From Scheffersomyces stipitis CBS 6054 (lineage: Eukaryota; Ascomycota; Pichiomycetes; Serinales; Debaryomycetaceae), in NCBI RefSeq assembly GCF_000209165.1, contig NC_009068.1:1488001-1552000 (forward strand): a DNA stretch of 64,000 bases, given 5' to 3'. Below the pieces are notes generated by a model. That model saw only the letters and a list, made by a program, of their open reading frames with translations, was not told the DNA's origin and made no database searches. How positions within the stretch are numbered: the first letter of the stretch is position 1; each line of letters begins with the position of its first letter. The position numbers and the translations under genes are program-made. Shown piece by piece: positions 29,525 to 37,762 of this stretch.

Positions 29525-30163
29525 ATGATTCTTGACGAAGACGACGTCAAGCTAATGGTCCATGTACTGAGCGAAGTCTGTGCCAGAGCCCAGCTGGTAG
29601 CAGTACGCGAATGGACTTCAGAGTCTGCCACTGTACGTGTGCTGGCAGGCCATCTGATCCAGCCGGAGTTGTTGCTGGAATTTGTTGATTTGGTGGATAC
29701 CAACTTGGGCAAGCTCTATGTGAAACACTCTGGCAATAACTGGAAAGAAAACAAGCGAAAAGAAATGAGCGACGAAGGCTTGGTCTATCTCTGGATTCTT
29801 GACAGAGCCAATGGCACTTTGATGGGGTTCATGAGCTTCAAGCTCTGCGACGAAGGGGAAGATGCTACAGTGCTCTACTTGTACGAGATCCACATAGTAC
29901 CACAGTACAAATCGCTCAAATATGGGGGACAGCTTATGGACGTGCTCCATTCCATAGCCAAAGACTTGACTGTTCAGGCTGGGCCATGGTACTTCGAATC
30001 CTGTTTGGCTACATGTTTAACAGTCTTCACCGATAACACAATGGCTCTACAATGGTACTTGAAGCTAGGCTACCAGCTCCATCCGGGTTCTCCGCAAGAT
30101 CGAAAGCTACGGGGAAAGACAATCAAGCCCGATTACTATATTCTCTTTCGGCCGTGTATGTAG
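29525..30163 (+). CDS. NAT4: N-alpha-acetyltransferase Nat4/Naa40
   Basis: 212 residues. The GNAT fold is visible: NWKENKRKEM near residue 75, YLWILDRANGTLMGF strands, the core YLYEIHIVPQYKSLKYGGQLM (the acetyl-CoA loop, Q/RxxGxG-like but with KYGGQ), and LTVFTDNTMALQWYLKLGY near the end. This set is characteristic of Naa40/Nat4, which acetylates the N-terminal Ser of histones H4 and H2A. Codon use is odd: in-frame CTG at residues 15, 24, 40, 44 and 51, which would all be Ser in a CUG-clade yeast. Confidence 0.88.
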   Translation: MILDEDDVKLMVHVLSEVCARAQLVAVREWTSESATVRVLAGHLIQPELLLEFVDLVDTNLGKLYVKHSGNNWKENKRKEMSDEGLVYLWILDRANGTLMGFMSFKLCDEGEDATVLYLYEIHIVPQYKSLKYGGQLMDVLHSIAKDLTVQAGPWYFESCLATCLTVFTDNTMALQWYLKLGYQLHPGSPQDRKLRGKTIKPDYYILFRPCM

Positions 30164-30215
30164 ACAATAGGAGCGTACTAAGCATTAGTGAAAAGGGGAT
30201 AAGTTTTGGAAAGTG

Positions 30216-30225
30216 CTATAAATAG
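30216..30225. promoter_or_regulatory. MEF2/Rlm1-type CTA(A/T)4TAG match upstream of RLM1
   Basis: CTATAAATAG fits the Rlm1/MEF2 consensus and is also TATA-like. It lies about 50 bp after NAT4 and 1.44 kb before the RLM1 ATG. Possible autoregulation, but weak. Confidence 0.3.
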
Positions 30226-30792
30226 CCAATGCTCAAGCCACGATAATTTTGAGCCAAGGTCTAGAATGAAGTTGACATAGACGAAAATACTTGGCGACAG
30301 AATCATCTGGTAACATACTACTATAGAATCCTTGCAACGTATACTACTGTAGTGGCCTGCTATGGACTACTATGCTCGCCGTGGACTCTGCTCGAATTCT
30401 CATATGGACTTGAACTGTCAGTTTCCACTCTGACTATACGAACGCCAAATGGTAGTTCTGAAATTCGAGCATAACGATCAACACTACTTTCAATAGACGA
30501 ATTCCAGCAGGGCTCCAAGCTGAACAGCCCATACAGATTGTGCTTATTAAAGTGGGCGAAGCATTCGCATCCACTGGAACACTTGACCAATTCGGAAACA
30601 ACCTATTAGGAGAAGGGCTGAGCATACATTGGCGCGTTGCAAATTTGGGAACAAGACCGGATATTTAAACACGCTAATCCGCTCCAAGCGAGACGTCACA
30701 CAGGCCCCGCTGCTACCATTACACTTGAGCACCACCTCTTTGCTACCGTTACAACTTAGACTTTATCAACAGACAAGTATACTATATGGATC

Positions 30793-30815
30793 CACGTGAC
30801 ACCACTACACGTGAC
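30793..30815 (+). promoter_or_regulatory. Tandem CACGTGAC sites (Cbf1-type E-boxes)
   Basis: CACGTGAC occurs at 30793-30800 and again at 30808-30815, same orientation, 15 bp apart (about one and a half helical turns). Cbf1 and other bHLH factors bind CACGTG, and the trailing AC matches Cbf1 preference. The same extended site occurs twice before RPS6. Confidence 0.5.
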
Positions 30816-31667
30816 AATTGTTTTTCCGGCCATTTTATAGTTTTAGCCAATTGTAAGTGAACCTCTAAGCCTGGCACTTAGTCGTATTCACCTAGCTTCA
30901 TTGAATTTGTGGAAGATTTGCGGAATTTTTGAGTGGACTTTTTCGAAATCAGCCCAGATCCAATCACCGAATCAGATAAAAGCAAGAGGCCCCATTTGTC
31001 ATTAAGGGTTCAGTTCGTATCCCCTCATACTGGAAATCAATTAGAATCGTATTTCAACAGCCACCGGTTTGCGCACGACTCCTGCATTCCTTGCTGTTTT
31101 TTTGTTCCCTGCTTCAGGCTTTTGTATTCTGCAAGTTAAAAATAGCGCAACCCATATCTTCACCTCTGGAGCTGATCAGCAACTGGAAATTTTCGTGATT
31201 GCTGCGTGAAGCTTACCAATTGTCAACAAGAGCAGTCAGGCGTGAAAAGAAATCTCGTGCTGTAGACCGAGACTGAAATTAAAAGTGTTTGTCAGCATCA
31301 CGTTCTTGAATAGTAGAGTGAATCGTGTCTTGAAGTGTATCCATCGTCATTTTATTTGGCTATTTACATTTGAGTTTTGATATTGAAACCGATATTGCCA
31401 ACACTATCAACAAGGCACCCGACTATATCTGCTATTTTATCATTAACATTTACATTCTCAGTACTTTTCGCAAATTTTTCACAAACAAGCGAGAGTCATA
31501 CTAGTGATACTTTATTCAATTAATTCAATTGAACAATCATCATAACATTCGAAAACAGCCCGTACAATCAAACAAAACATCGAGTAAGACTGAGTCTAAC
31601 AACCACTCTGCATTGTATCCATCATACTATAAGACTATTTTAACAATAATAAAAGTGATATAGCACC

Positions 31668-33401
31668 ATGGGCAGAAGAAAAATAGAGATCCAGCCCTTG
31701 ACGGATGACAGAAACAGAACAGTAACGTTTGTCAAACGTAAGGCTGGGCTTTTCAAGAAAGCACACGAGTTGGCCGTGCTTTGTCAGGTAGATCTTGCGG
31801 TGATCATAGTTGGTTCCAACAACAAGATCTACGAATTTTCGTCTGTGGACACCGGCGAATTGATCAAATCGTACCAGCATACATGTAAAACCAAGCAGCC
31901 GCAGGAGCTGAAACTGCCGGAGAACTACGGAAACTACAGGAAGAAAAAGTTTCTAAATGAGTCTTTGTCGAGAAAGTCTGGAGCGTCCGTGCTAGAAGAG
32001 GTTGATCATGATATGGATGAAAACGAGGTCGATTCTGAATACGATAGCGATTCACCAGAGCCTAAGAGACACAAAAGATCGTACAGCGATTACTCTAAGA
32101 ATACTAATTCAAAGGTGTTCAACAGCAACAGGCCGCCTCCACCACCTCCACCTCACCATATCTCTCTTTCAAACATGCCTACTTTCAACAATCCTACAAC
32201 GTTTAGAATGAAAGAAGACGACATCAACACTCCTGGAAGCACTGCTTCAAATGCTACGGACAAGGTCTCACACAAGCGGGATGACTCGACTTCTAGTAAC
32301 CAAAGACCGGTGCTAAGAGTCCAAATTCCAACTGATGCCAAGAGTAATTCACTGAATAACAAGAGCTCCATCAACGATAGTGCCCGTACCATTACTGCCA
32401 TCGACACCAACATGCAAAATACGTCTGTAACAGGTTCAGGAAACAGCAATTCCAATGCGGGTAGTAAAAATGGCAATGATAGTACCAGTTCGCACGAGGG
32501 AGACAATAGCTCTGATGTAAATGGTTCATCCAATATTCAGACCAATGCCAGTAGCAACAACTCCATAATAGTTGGCGGCAACAACCATAACATCAACAAT
32601 AACCAGAACAATCTTAACATCAACAATAATCATATTAACCAGAATCATAACCAAAATCATACTAATAATAGTAACTTGCCGAACATCAACACCCCGAAAT
32701 ACTCGAGCTTTGCATCGTTCAGATCACCTGATTCACGTAAACCAACGCTACCTCTACCTATACAATCAAAGTCACAGACTTCATCACCTGCCAGTGCCAC
32801 GGCTCCTCCTTTGCCAATCGTTAATAACGGAGCCAACATGGCCATTAACAGTAATGTAGCCAACCCTAACGCCATGTACTACTCATCTATACCCCAGGGA
32901 TCACCGTCAAATCCATATCCCAATGGAATTCTCCCAACACCCATACTTAACCAGGTATTCAACCAACAGTATGGTCAGCAGCTTGCGAATGGAAATGATC
33001 CTCATTCTGGGAATGCAAAGTTCCGACCTCCAATATTCACCAACTTACCCAACAACGTTGGAGAACAGACTCCTATTTCGGGACTTCCCTCGAGATATGT
33101 CAACGACATGTTTCCATCGCCTTCCAACTTCTACGCACCTCAAGATTGGCCTAGTGGAAACACTGGAATGACGCCCATCCATGCCAACATCCCTCAATAC
33201 TTCATGAACATGTTACCCTCGGCCGGTCCGTCCAGCGCATTTCCGGGAAATCCAGGGACCAAGTTGCCTGCGAATGTACAGCAGCAACAGACATCTCCAG
33301 CTCCCGCAACAGTGCCTCCTAAAGACGGACCTCTTTCACCAACTATCTTCATGGGAACGAATGCGAAGATTAAGCTAGAGGAGAAGAAGGATAGTAAGTG
33401 A
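31668..33401 (+). CDS. RLM1: MADS-box transcription factor Rlm1
   Basis: 577 residues. A MEF2-type MADS box fills residues 1-60 ([49 protein letters not shown]), almost identical to yeast Rlm1. The rest is disordered and rich in Asn, Ser, His and Pro, with a PPPPPPHH tract and [11 protein letters not shown] repeats. Rlm1 is phosphorylated by the Slt2/Mkc1 MAP kinase and activates cell-wall genes. Several SP/TP motifs in the tail (for example NTPKYSS, SSPAS, DGPLSPT) could be MAPK sites. The paralogue Smp1 shares the MADS box; the MEF2-type sequence and cell-wall role favour Rlm1, and CUG yeasts usually have a single such gene. Confidence 0.92.
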   Translation: MGRRKIEIQPLTDDRNRTVTFVKRKAGLFKKAHELAVLCQVDLAVIIVGSNNKIYEFSSVDTGELIKSYQHTCKTKQPQELKLPENYGNYRKKKFLNESLSRKSGASVLEEVDHDMDENEVDSEYDSDSPEPKRHKRSYSDYSKNTNSKVFNSNRPPPPPPPHHISLSNMPTFNNPTTFRMKEDDINTPGSTASNATDKVSHKRDDSTSSNQRPVLRVQIPTDAKSNSLNNKSSINDSARTITAIDTNMQNTSVTGSGNSNSNAGSKNGNDSTSSHEGDNSSDVNGSSNIQTNASSNNSIIVGGNNHNINNNQNNLNINNNHINQNHNQNHTNNSNLPNINTPKYSSFASFRSPDSRKPTLPLPIQSKSQTSSPASATAPPLPIVNNGANMAINSNVANPNAMYYSSIPQGSPSNPYPNGILPTPILNQVFNQQYGQQLANGNDPHSGNAKFRPPIFTNLPNNVGEQTPISGLPSRYVNDMFPSPSNFYAPQDWPSGNTGMTPIHANIPQYFMNMLPSAGPSSAFPGNPGTKLPANVQQQQTSPAPATVPPKDGPLSPTIFMGTNAKIKLEEKKDSK

Positions 33402-33804
33402 GACTGCCACTTTAGCAGTATAACTTGTACTTATAGACATATACCTTTTGAAACGAGATCCAATGAACATTTACCAGAGATGAGTAGCACACATTAAGTG
33501 AGTTTGTAGTCATTCAAAGTTAAGAACTTACACTGGAATCGTAATGTCTTATAACTACATTATGATGAATAGTGTGAGTTGAAACCGTAGGGCGTAATAC
33601 AGTAGAGAGTAATTGTTTAGAGAAGTTGATACTGCGCCACAGATTCATCAAGAAAATTCTAATTACATTCTGATGAATAAAAGTACATCGACAAACGAAT
33701 GTAGACAATCATTGGACTAATATTATTGTATCCGAAACTCCTTTTTAATATGTACTTTCTTCGCAGCCGTTTTTCGCAGCTACTCTCAACAGTGTTCTAA
33801 TCTT

Positions 33805-33823
33805 GTTAGGGCTACAACCCTAA
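33805..33823. promoter_or_regulatory. Opposed Tbf1-type telomere-repeat motifs before RPS6
   Basis: GTTAGGG (33805-33811) and AACCCTAA (33816-33823) form an inverted pair. Tbf1 binds TTAGGG-like sites and is the main ribosomal-protein gene regulator in Candida albicans, where Rap1 does this job in S. cerevisiae. Confidence 0.65.
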
Positions 33824-33835
33824 TCATATTTATCA

Positions 33836-33843
33836 CACGTGAC
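33836..33843 (+). promoter_or_regulatory. Cbf1-type site CACGTGAC before RPS6 (distal)
   Basis: CACGTGAC, 12 bp after the Tbf1-like pair. Cbf1 accompanies Tbf1 at CUG-clade ribosomal-protein promoters. Confidence 0.6.
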
Positions 33844-34031
33844 AAGTTCCATTTCCTCAGAAAGTGCGACTTCTTCCCTTCTGACACCAATTAGCCCCTT
33901 ACCACATACACACCCAGTAACGATTATAGATACTGCACATTGACCTGATTTTCTCTTTCCCATACACAACAACGCTCGCACTTCCAACTGTCTTGTCCAG
34001 CTACGGGAGAAATGTATGGGAATTTCGCACG

Positions 34032-34039
34032 CACGTGAC
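34032..34039 (+). promoter_or_regulatory. Cbf1-type site CACGTGAC before RPS6 (proximal)
   Basis: A second CACGTGAC 118 bp before the RPS6 ATG. Confidence 0.55.
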
Positions 34040-34156
34040 GTAGAAGAAATTTTCGTCTTTTGGTCTGGCAGTGAATGAAAAAAATTATCACCTACTTAAA
34101 ATTTTTCTAACCTTTTCTTGATAGCTTTTCAGTATAAGGTAGACCAGTAGTTCAAG

Positions 34157-35377
34157 ATGAAGGTATGTGAAGATAGATATGAATGAATTAAAGGAGACTA
34201 TCCAGAGATATACCCAGCCATGAGAGACGTCCATACGAGCATCCGGCTCTTGAATTGAATTGTTGAAATCAGCCATATCCATTGTTGAGAATAGTGAAAA
34301 ATTTCATCACAAGCTCGAAGTATGTTCGACGACCATAAAAGTTAAATCAAACAGCGTTCAAAGCAATGTAGTACACAATAAAAAGTGAAAGGAAATGAAT
34401 AGCGGAGCCTGCTGCGGAAGCCAGTAGTCTGTTCCAGGTCCATCGAATCAATTTTGTCCAGAGTTTAAAGTAGAGTAAAAAGATGCAGAAGCAACTTATC
34501 AAGTGATTGAATACCGTTAGAGCTCTTTGCAAAAGTTGACCATTCCATCAGAGCACACCCGTAACTTTACAGATCCAGGCGACGATGTCGTGTATGAATT
34601 TTCAGTCGGCGGCATATTTTCAGATACTCCCTGTAACATTGCATTAGGAATTCAATACTAACATAGCTATAGTTAAACATTTCTTATCCAGCCAACGGTA
34701 CCCAAAAGTGTATCGAAATCGACGATGAACACAAGTTGAGAGTTTTCTACGAAAAGAGAATGGGTCAAGAAGTCGAAGGTGACTCTGTCGGTGACGAATT
34801 CAAGGGTTACATCTTCAGAATCACTGGTGGTAACGACAAGCAAGGTTTTCCTATGAAGCAAGGTGTCATGCACCCAACCAGAGTCAAGTTGTTGTTGGCT
34901 AAGGGTCACTCTTGTTACAGACCAAGAAGAACCGGTGAAAGAAAGAGAAAGTCCGTCAGAGGCTGTATCGTTGGTCAAGACTTGGCTGTCTTGGCTTTGT
35001 CCATTGTCAAGCAAGGTGACTCCGACATCGAAGGTTTGACCGACTCCACCACCCCAAAGAGATTGGGTCCAAAGAGAGCCAACCACATCAGAAAGTTCTT
35101 CGGTTTGACCAAGGAAGACGACGTCAGACAATTCGTTGTCAGACGTGAAGTTACCAAGGGTGACAAGTCCTACACCAAGGCTCCAAAGATTCAACGTTTA
35201 GTTACCCCACAAACCTTGCAAAGAAAGAGAGCTCTTAAGGCTCAAAAGGTCAAGAACGCTCAATTGCAAAGAGATGCTGCTGCTGAATACGCTCAATTGT
35301 TGGCCAAGAGATTGCACGAACGTAAGGAAGAAAAGCTCGAAATCAGAAAGAAGAGAGCTTCCTCTTTGAAGAACTAA
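34157..35377 (+). CDS. RPS6: Ribosomal protein S6 (eS6), spliced
   Basis: Exon 1 is 34157-34162 (ATG AAG) and exon 2 is 34673-35377; together they make 236 residues starting [14 protein letters not shown], the exact length of S. cerevisiae Rps6. The eS6 core is clear: [56 protein letters not shown], and a C-terminal [10 protein letters not shown]. The RRAS-S serines are the TORC1-linked phosphosites known in yeast. Codons are strongly optimised and I see no in-frame CTG. Splicing after the second codon is the typical yeast ribosomal-protein arrangement. The TTAGGG and CACGTGAC sites upstream fit ribosomal-protein control in Candida. Confidence 0.97.
34163..34672 (+). other. RPS6 intron (510 bp)
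   Basis: Donor GTATGT at 34163-34168, branch TACTAAC at 34656-34662, acceptor TAG ending at 34672. I looked for C/D snoRNA boxes and saw no convincing pair. Minus-strand short frames inside it look accidental. Confidence 0.95.
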
Positions 35378-35631
35378 GGAAGGTGATCCCTAGAAGATTA
35401 TTATTGGTTACATAACTTTAATACTAATAAAATTCATTGTATGTCATAATGGTCTTTTATTGTTGTCTTCCTTTCTTGTCATTTCTTTACTTTAGTCTAT
35501 CTTGTGTATTTAATAAAATATAAATATCGGTATACTCCCTATAGTAGACTTATTTTCAATTCTTGCTTATCTTTCTGTTGACTTCCTTTTTATCTTCTAT
35601 TCAGTAGCCTCTATTAGTTTCTATTGGAGGA

Positions 35632-36861
35632 CTATTGTGGGCCAATTTGAGGTCTCTTCTTTTGTGGTTGATCACTGTCACTATCTCTTTTCCTTACTAT
35701 CCTCTTGATGTTCTCGTAAACTTGATCTGTAGTTAAGTTCGATGCATATGAGAAATTCTTACGGACAAAATTTTCCTGTTCTTGTTTGTACCTTGGATCA
35801 CGCAAAAGGACCTTGAGATGATTATCGAATTTCAGCTCAGGAATCATCTTACCTGTTATAGGACATTTGATAGATGGTTCTACACCAGAAGTTGTCAGAA
35901 CTTCACTTTTCTTCAATCTGGATTCACCAGCAGCTCTGATTTTCATACCTTTGATAGCTGGAGGTTTTGAAACTGTAGCAACTTTCACTTTATCTTCATC
36001 TGTCTTTGCAGTTGAAACTGGTGCTGGTGCTGGCAACTCTAAGTCTTTACTCTTTGACTCTAGAGATCTATACAACAAGTTTTCTCGAGATAACGGTGCT
36101 GGCAATTCTTTGACTTCGTCTATTGCATCGAATTCTATCATACCAACTATGGCGAAATCCTGCCAATCTATAGATGCAAAGTGAGCTTGCTTCTGTTCGA
36201 TTAGTTTTTGCTTCTCCTTTCTCTCAACCTTGTTCATTTTGTCGTACTGCGCTCTCTTGTAAGCATTAGAAATCATTTTGTCTGCATCGTTCAATTGCTC
36301 ATTTATCTGTAATACATCTTCATCTTCAGGCTGGTTCGAGTAGAACTTAAGAAGGATCAGATACTGATCTATGTATTGCCTGAAAAGTTTATTAAGCGAA
36401 TGTTTTTCGTTAACGAAATCAAACTGGGCTCTGTTTCCAACTTTAATCTCGTGGTTTTGAAGTTTTTTGGCATACTCATCTCCGTTTTTGGCTACGTAGA
36501 GTGCGGTAAGCTTGATGATATCAAGATCGAGTGCTGAAATCTTTGGAAGATCGACAAGAAATTTCAATTTTCGAGGACGTTCCATCGTTTCTGCCTTTTC
36601 TGATGTAGACTGAGACTTCAATAAATCATTAGAAGTAGTGTTGTTTGAATTGGTTGTGTTACCTCCATCAATCTTCCATTTATAATAGTTGTAGTATTCG
36701 TTTTCCGGAGTTAGAAAGTCGAATTTGTGCTCAGTATTGTTGGCTAAAAGGCGCTGTTCAAACGATAGCCCATTTTTGAGGACATATCCGACTGTTTTAT
36801 CGATCGACTGACGTATTTCTTCGGGTGGAACATTGACATTCGTCGGTATTTCTGAACTCAT
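35632..36861 (-). CDS. PRP21: Splicing factor Prp21 (SF3A subunit, SURP domains)
   Basis: 409 residues. SURP1 is at about 10-60 (IRQSIDKTVGYVLKNG, FEQRLLANN, HKFDFLTPENEYYNYYKWKI). SURP2 is at about 105-165 (ALDLDIIKLTALYVAKNG, FDFVNEKHSLNKLFRQYIDQY). A central helical region follows. The conserved SF3A1-type end has CPITGKMIPELKFDNHLKV, LLRDPRYKQEQENF and LTTDQVYENIKRIV. Prp21 joins Prp9 and Prp11 in the U2 snRNP and is needed for pre-spliceosome assembly. Unlike human SF3A1 it has no ubiquitin-like C-terminus. It is convergent with RPS6, with 254 bp between the stops. Confidence 0.94.
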   Translation of the reverse strand: MSSEIPTNVNVPPEEIRQSIDKTVGYVLKNGLSFEQRLLANNTEHKFDFLTPENEYYNYYKWKIDGGNTTNSNNTTSNDLLKSQSTSEKAETMERPRKLKFLVDLPKISALDLDIIKLTALYVAKNGDEYAKKLQNHEIKVGNRAQFDFVNEKHSLNKLFRQYIDQYLILLKFYSNQPEDEDVLQINEQLNDADKMISNAYKRAQYDKMNKVERKEKQKLIEQKQAHFASIDWQDFAIVGMIEFDAIDEVKELPAPLSRENLLYRSLESKSKDLELPAPAPVSTAKTDEDKVKVATVSKPPAIKGMKIRAAGESRLKKSEVLTTSGVEPSIKCPITGKMIPELKFDNHLKVLLRDPRYKQEQENFVRKNFSYASNLTTDQVYENIKRIVRKRDSDSDQPQKKRPQIGPQ

Positions 36862-37762
36862 CGCAGATTTTTGATAGAATTATTTATAAGATGTAAGGAT
36901 TATTGCTGAAAAATAGCAATAGTTAAGAATGGGAACAACGACTGTATCTGTTCACAGTGCACTTGTTTGCTTTGAGATATGGGTGCAAATGATAATTGTG
37001 GACTGTGAATCTTTTTCAGATATAACGAATTCATGAAGTTTGATATTTGGTCGGATATCGAATTAATGTGATCTTTATATATACAAATCGACATATTCCG
37101 GGCAAACTACCGGCCTTTCCGATCGCCTACTGTGCAGATCATTTAGTCTCTGCAAACGAAGAGCTCTGATAAGGCCGAGGATGTAGAAATAAATAGTACC
37201 TTCTCTGAAATCAGATCTGGTTGGTATGAATCAAAGAAGATATATATGAAACCTGGTGGTTCCTCGGAAGTTGTCAGCAGTGTAATCGATATCTAGTCTC
37301 TAGCTTCAGTTACTCTGTTGGGAGCAATTTCCTCATAGTCAAGATATTTTTCAGTCGCACCCATAGTTAAGAGCAACAGAATCTGGGGATATTCATCCTC
37401 GGAAAATCGACCGATAAATATATAAAACCACTTCTATATAATTAGATAGATCCATACCAATCCCTGTTTCCATTCCTTCCTTTCATATATTAGGCTCCAT
37501 CATCAATTTCCTATCGCTCACAAGAAGCTTCTACCGAATTTGCCTGATTAGTTGACTTGAGACAATTGCCGATCTCCTCTGTTCTACACAGGCCATTTCT
37601 AACATTAGCAACTCTAGACACATAGCTGGTGCTATCAAAAGATAGTTTCTCTTCCTTGCAAAACTGTAGAAAAAGCAGAATAAAGCTGTTTCGACTTCCA
37701 ACTTGCTCCTTCTGGCCAATTGGAATCGTCCTAACTTTCGTTTCCAGCCTCTGCTTCGGAAC
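36862..37762. other. Divergent promoter between PRP21 and the CHY/RING gene
   Basis: AT-rich, 0.9 kb, with no supported gene. The short frames at 37511-37846 are shadows or chance. Confidence 0.6.

Larger units (their letters stand above)
30164..31667 (+). other. 1.5-kb upstream region of RLM1
   Basis: Long regulatory region. It holds the CTATAAATAG match at 30216 and two CACGTGAC sites at 30793-30815. Frames at 30360-30590 (minus) and 30933-31139 (plus) have no family features. A long AT-rich leader precedes the ATG. Confidence 0.65.
33402..34156 (+). other. RPS6 promoter region and RLM1 3' flank
   Basis: The RPS6-proximal half holds opposed TTAGGG/CCCTAA repeats and two CACGTGAC sites, listed separately. 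Confidence 0.75.

Noticed and set aside
34088..34282. Minus-strand 64-codon frame in the RPS6 intron start
   Set aside because: Overlaps the RPS6 start and intron, with no recognisable features or conservation signal.
34163..34672. Intron-encoded snoRNA in RPS6
   Set aside because: No matching C/D boxes or clear H/ACA fold seen by eye. A structural search would settle it.
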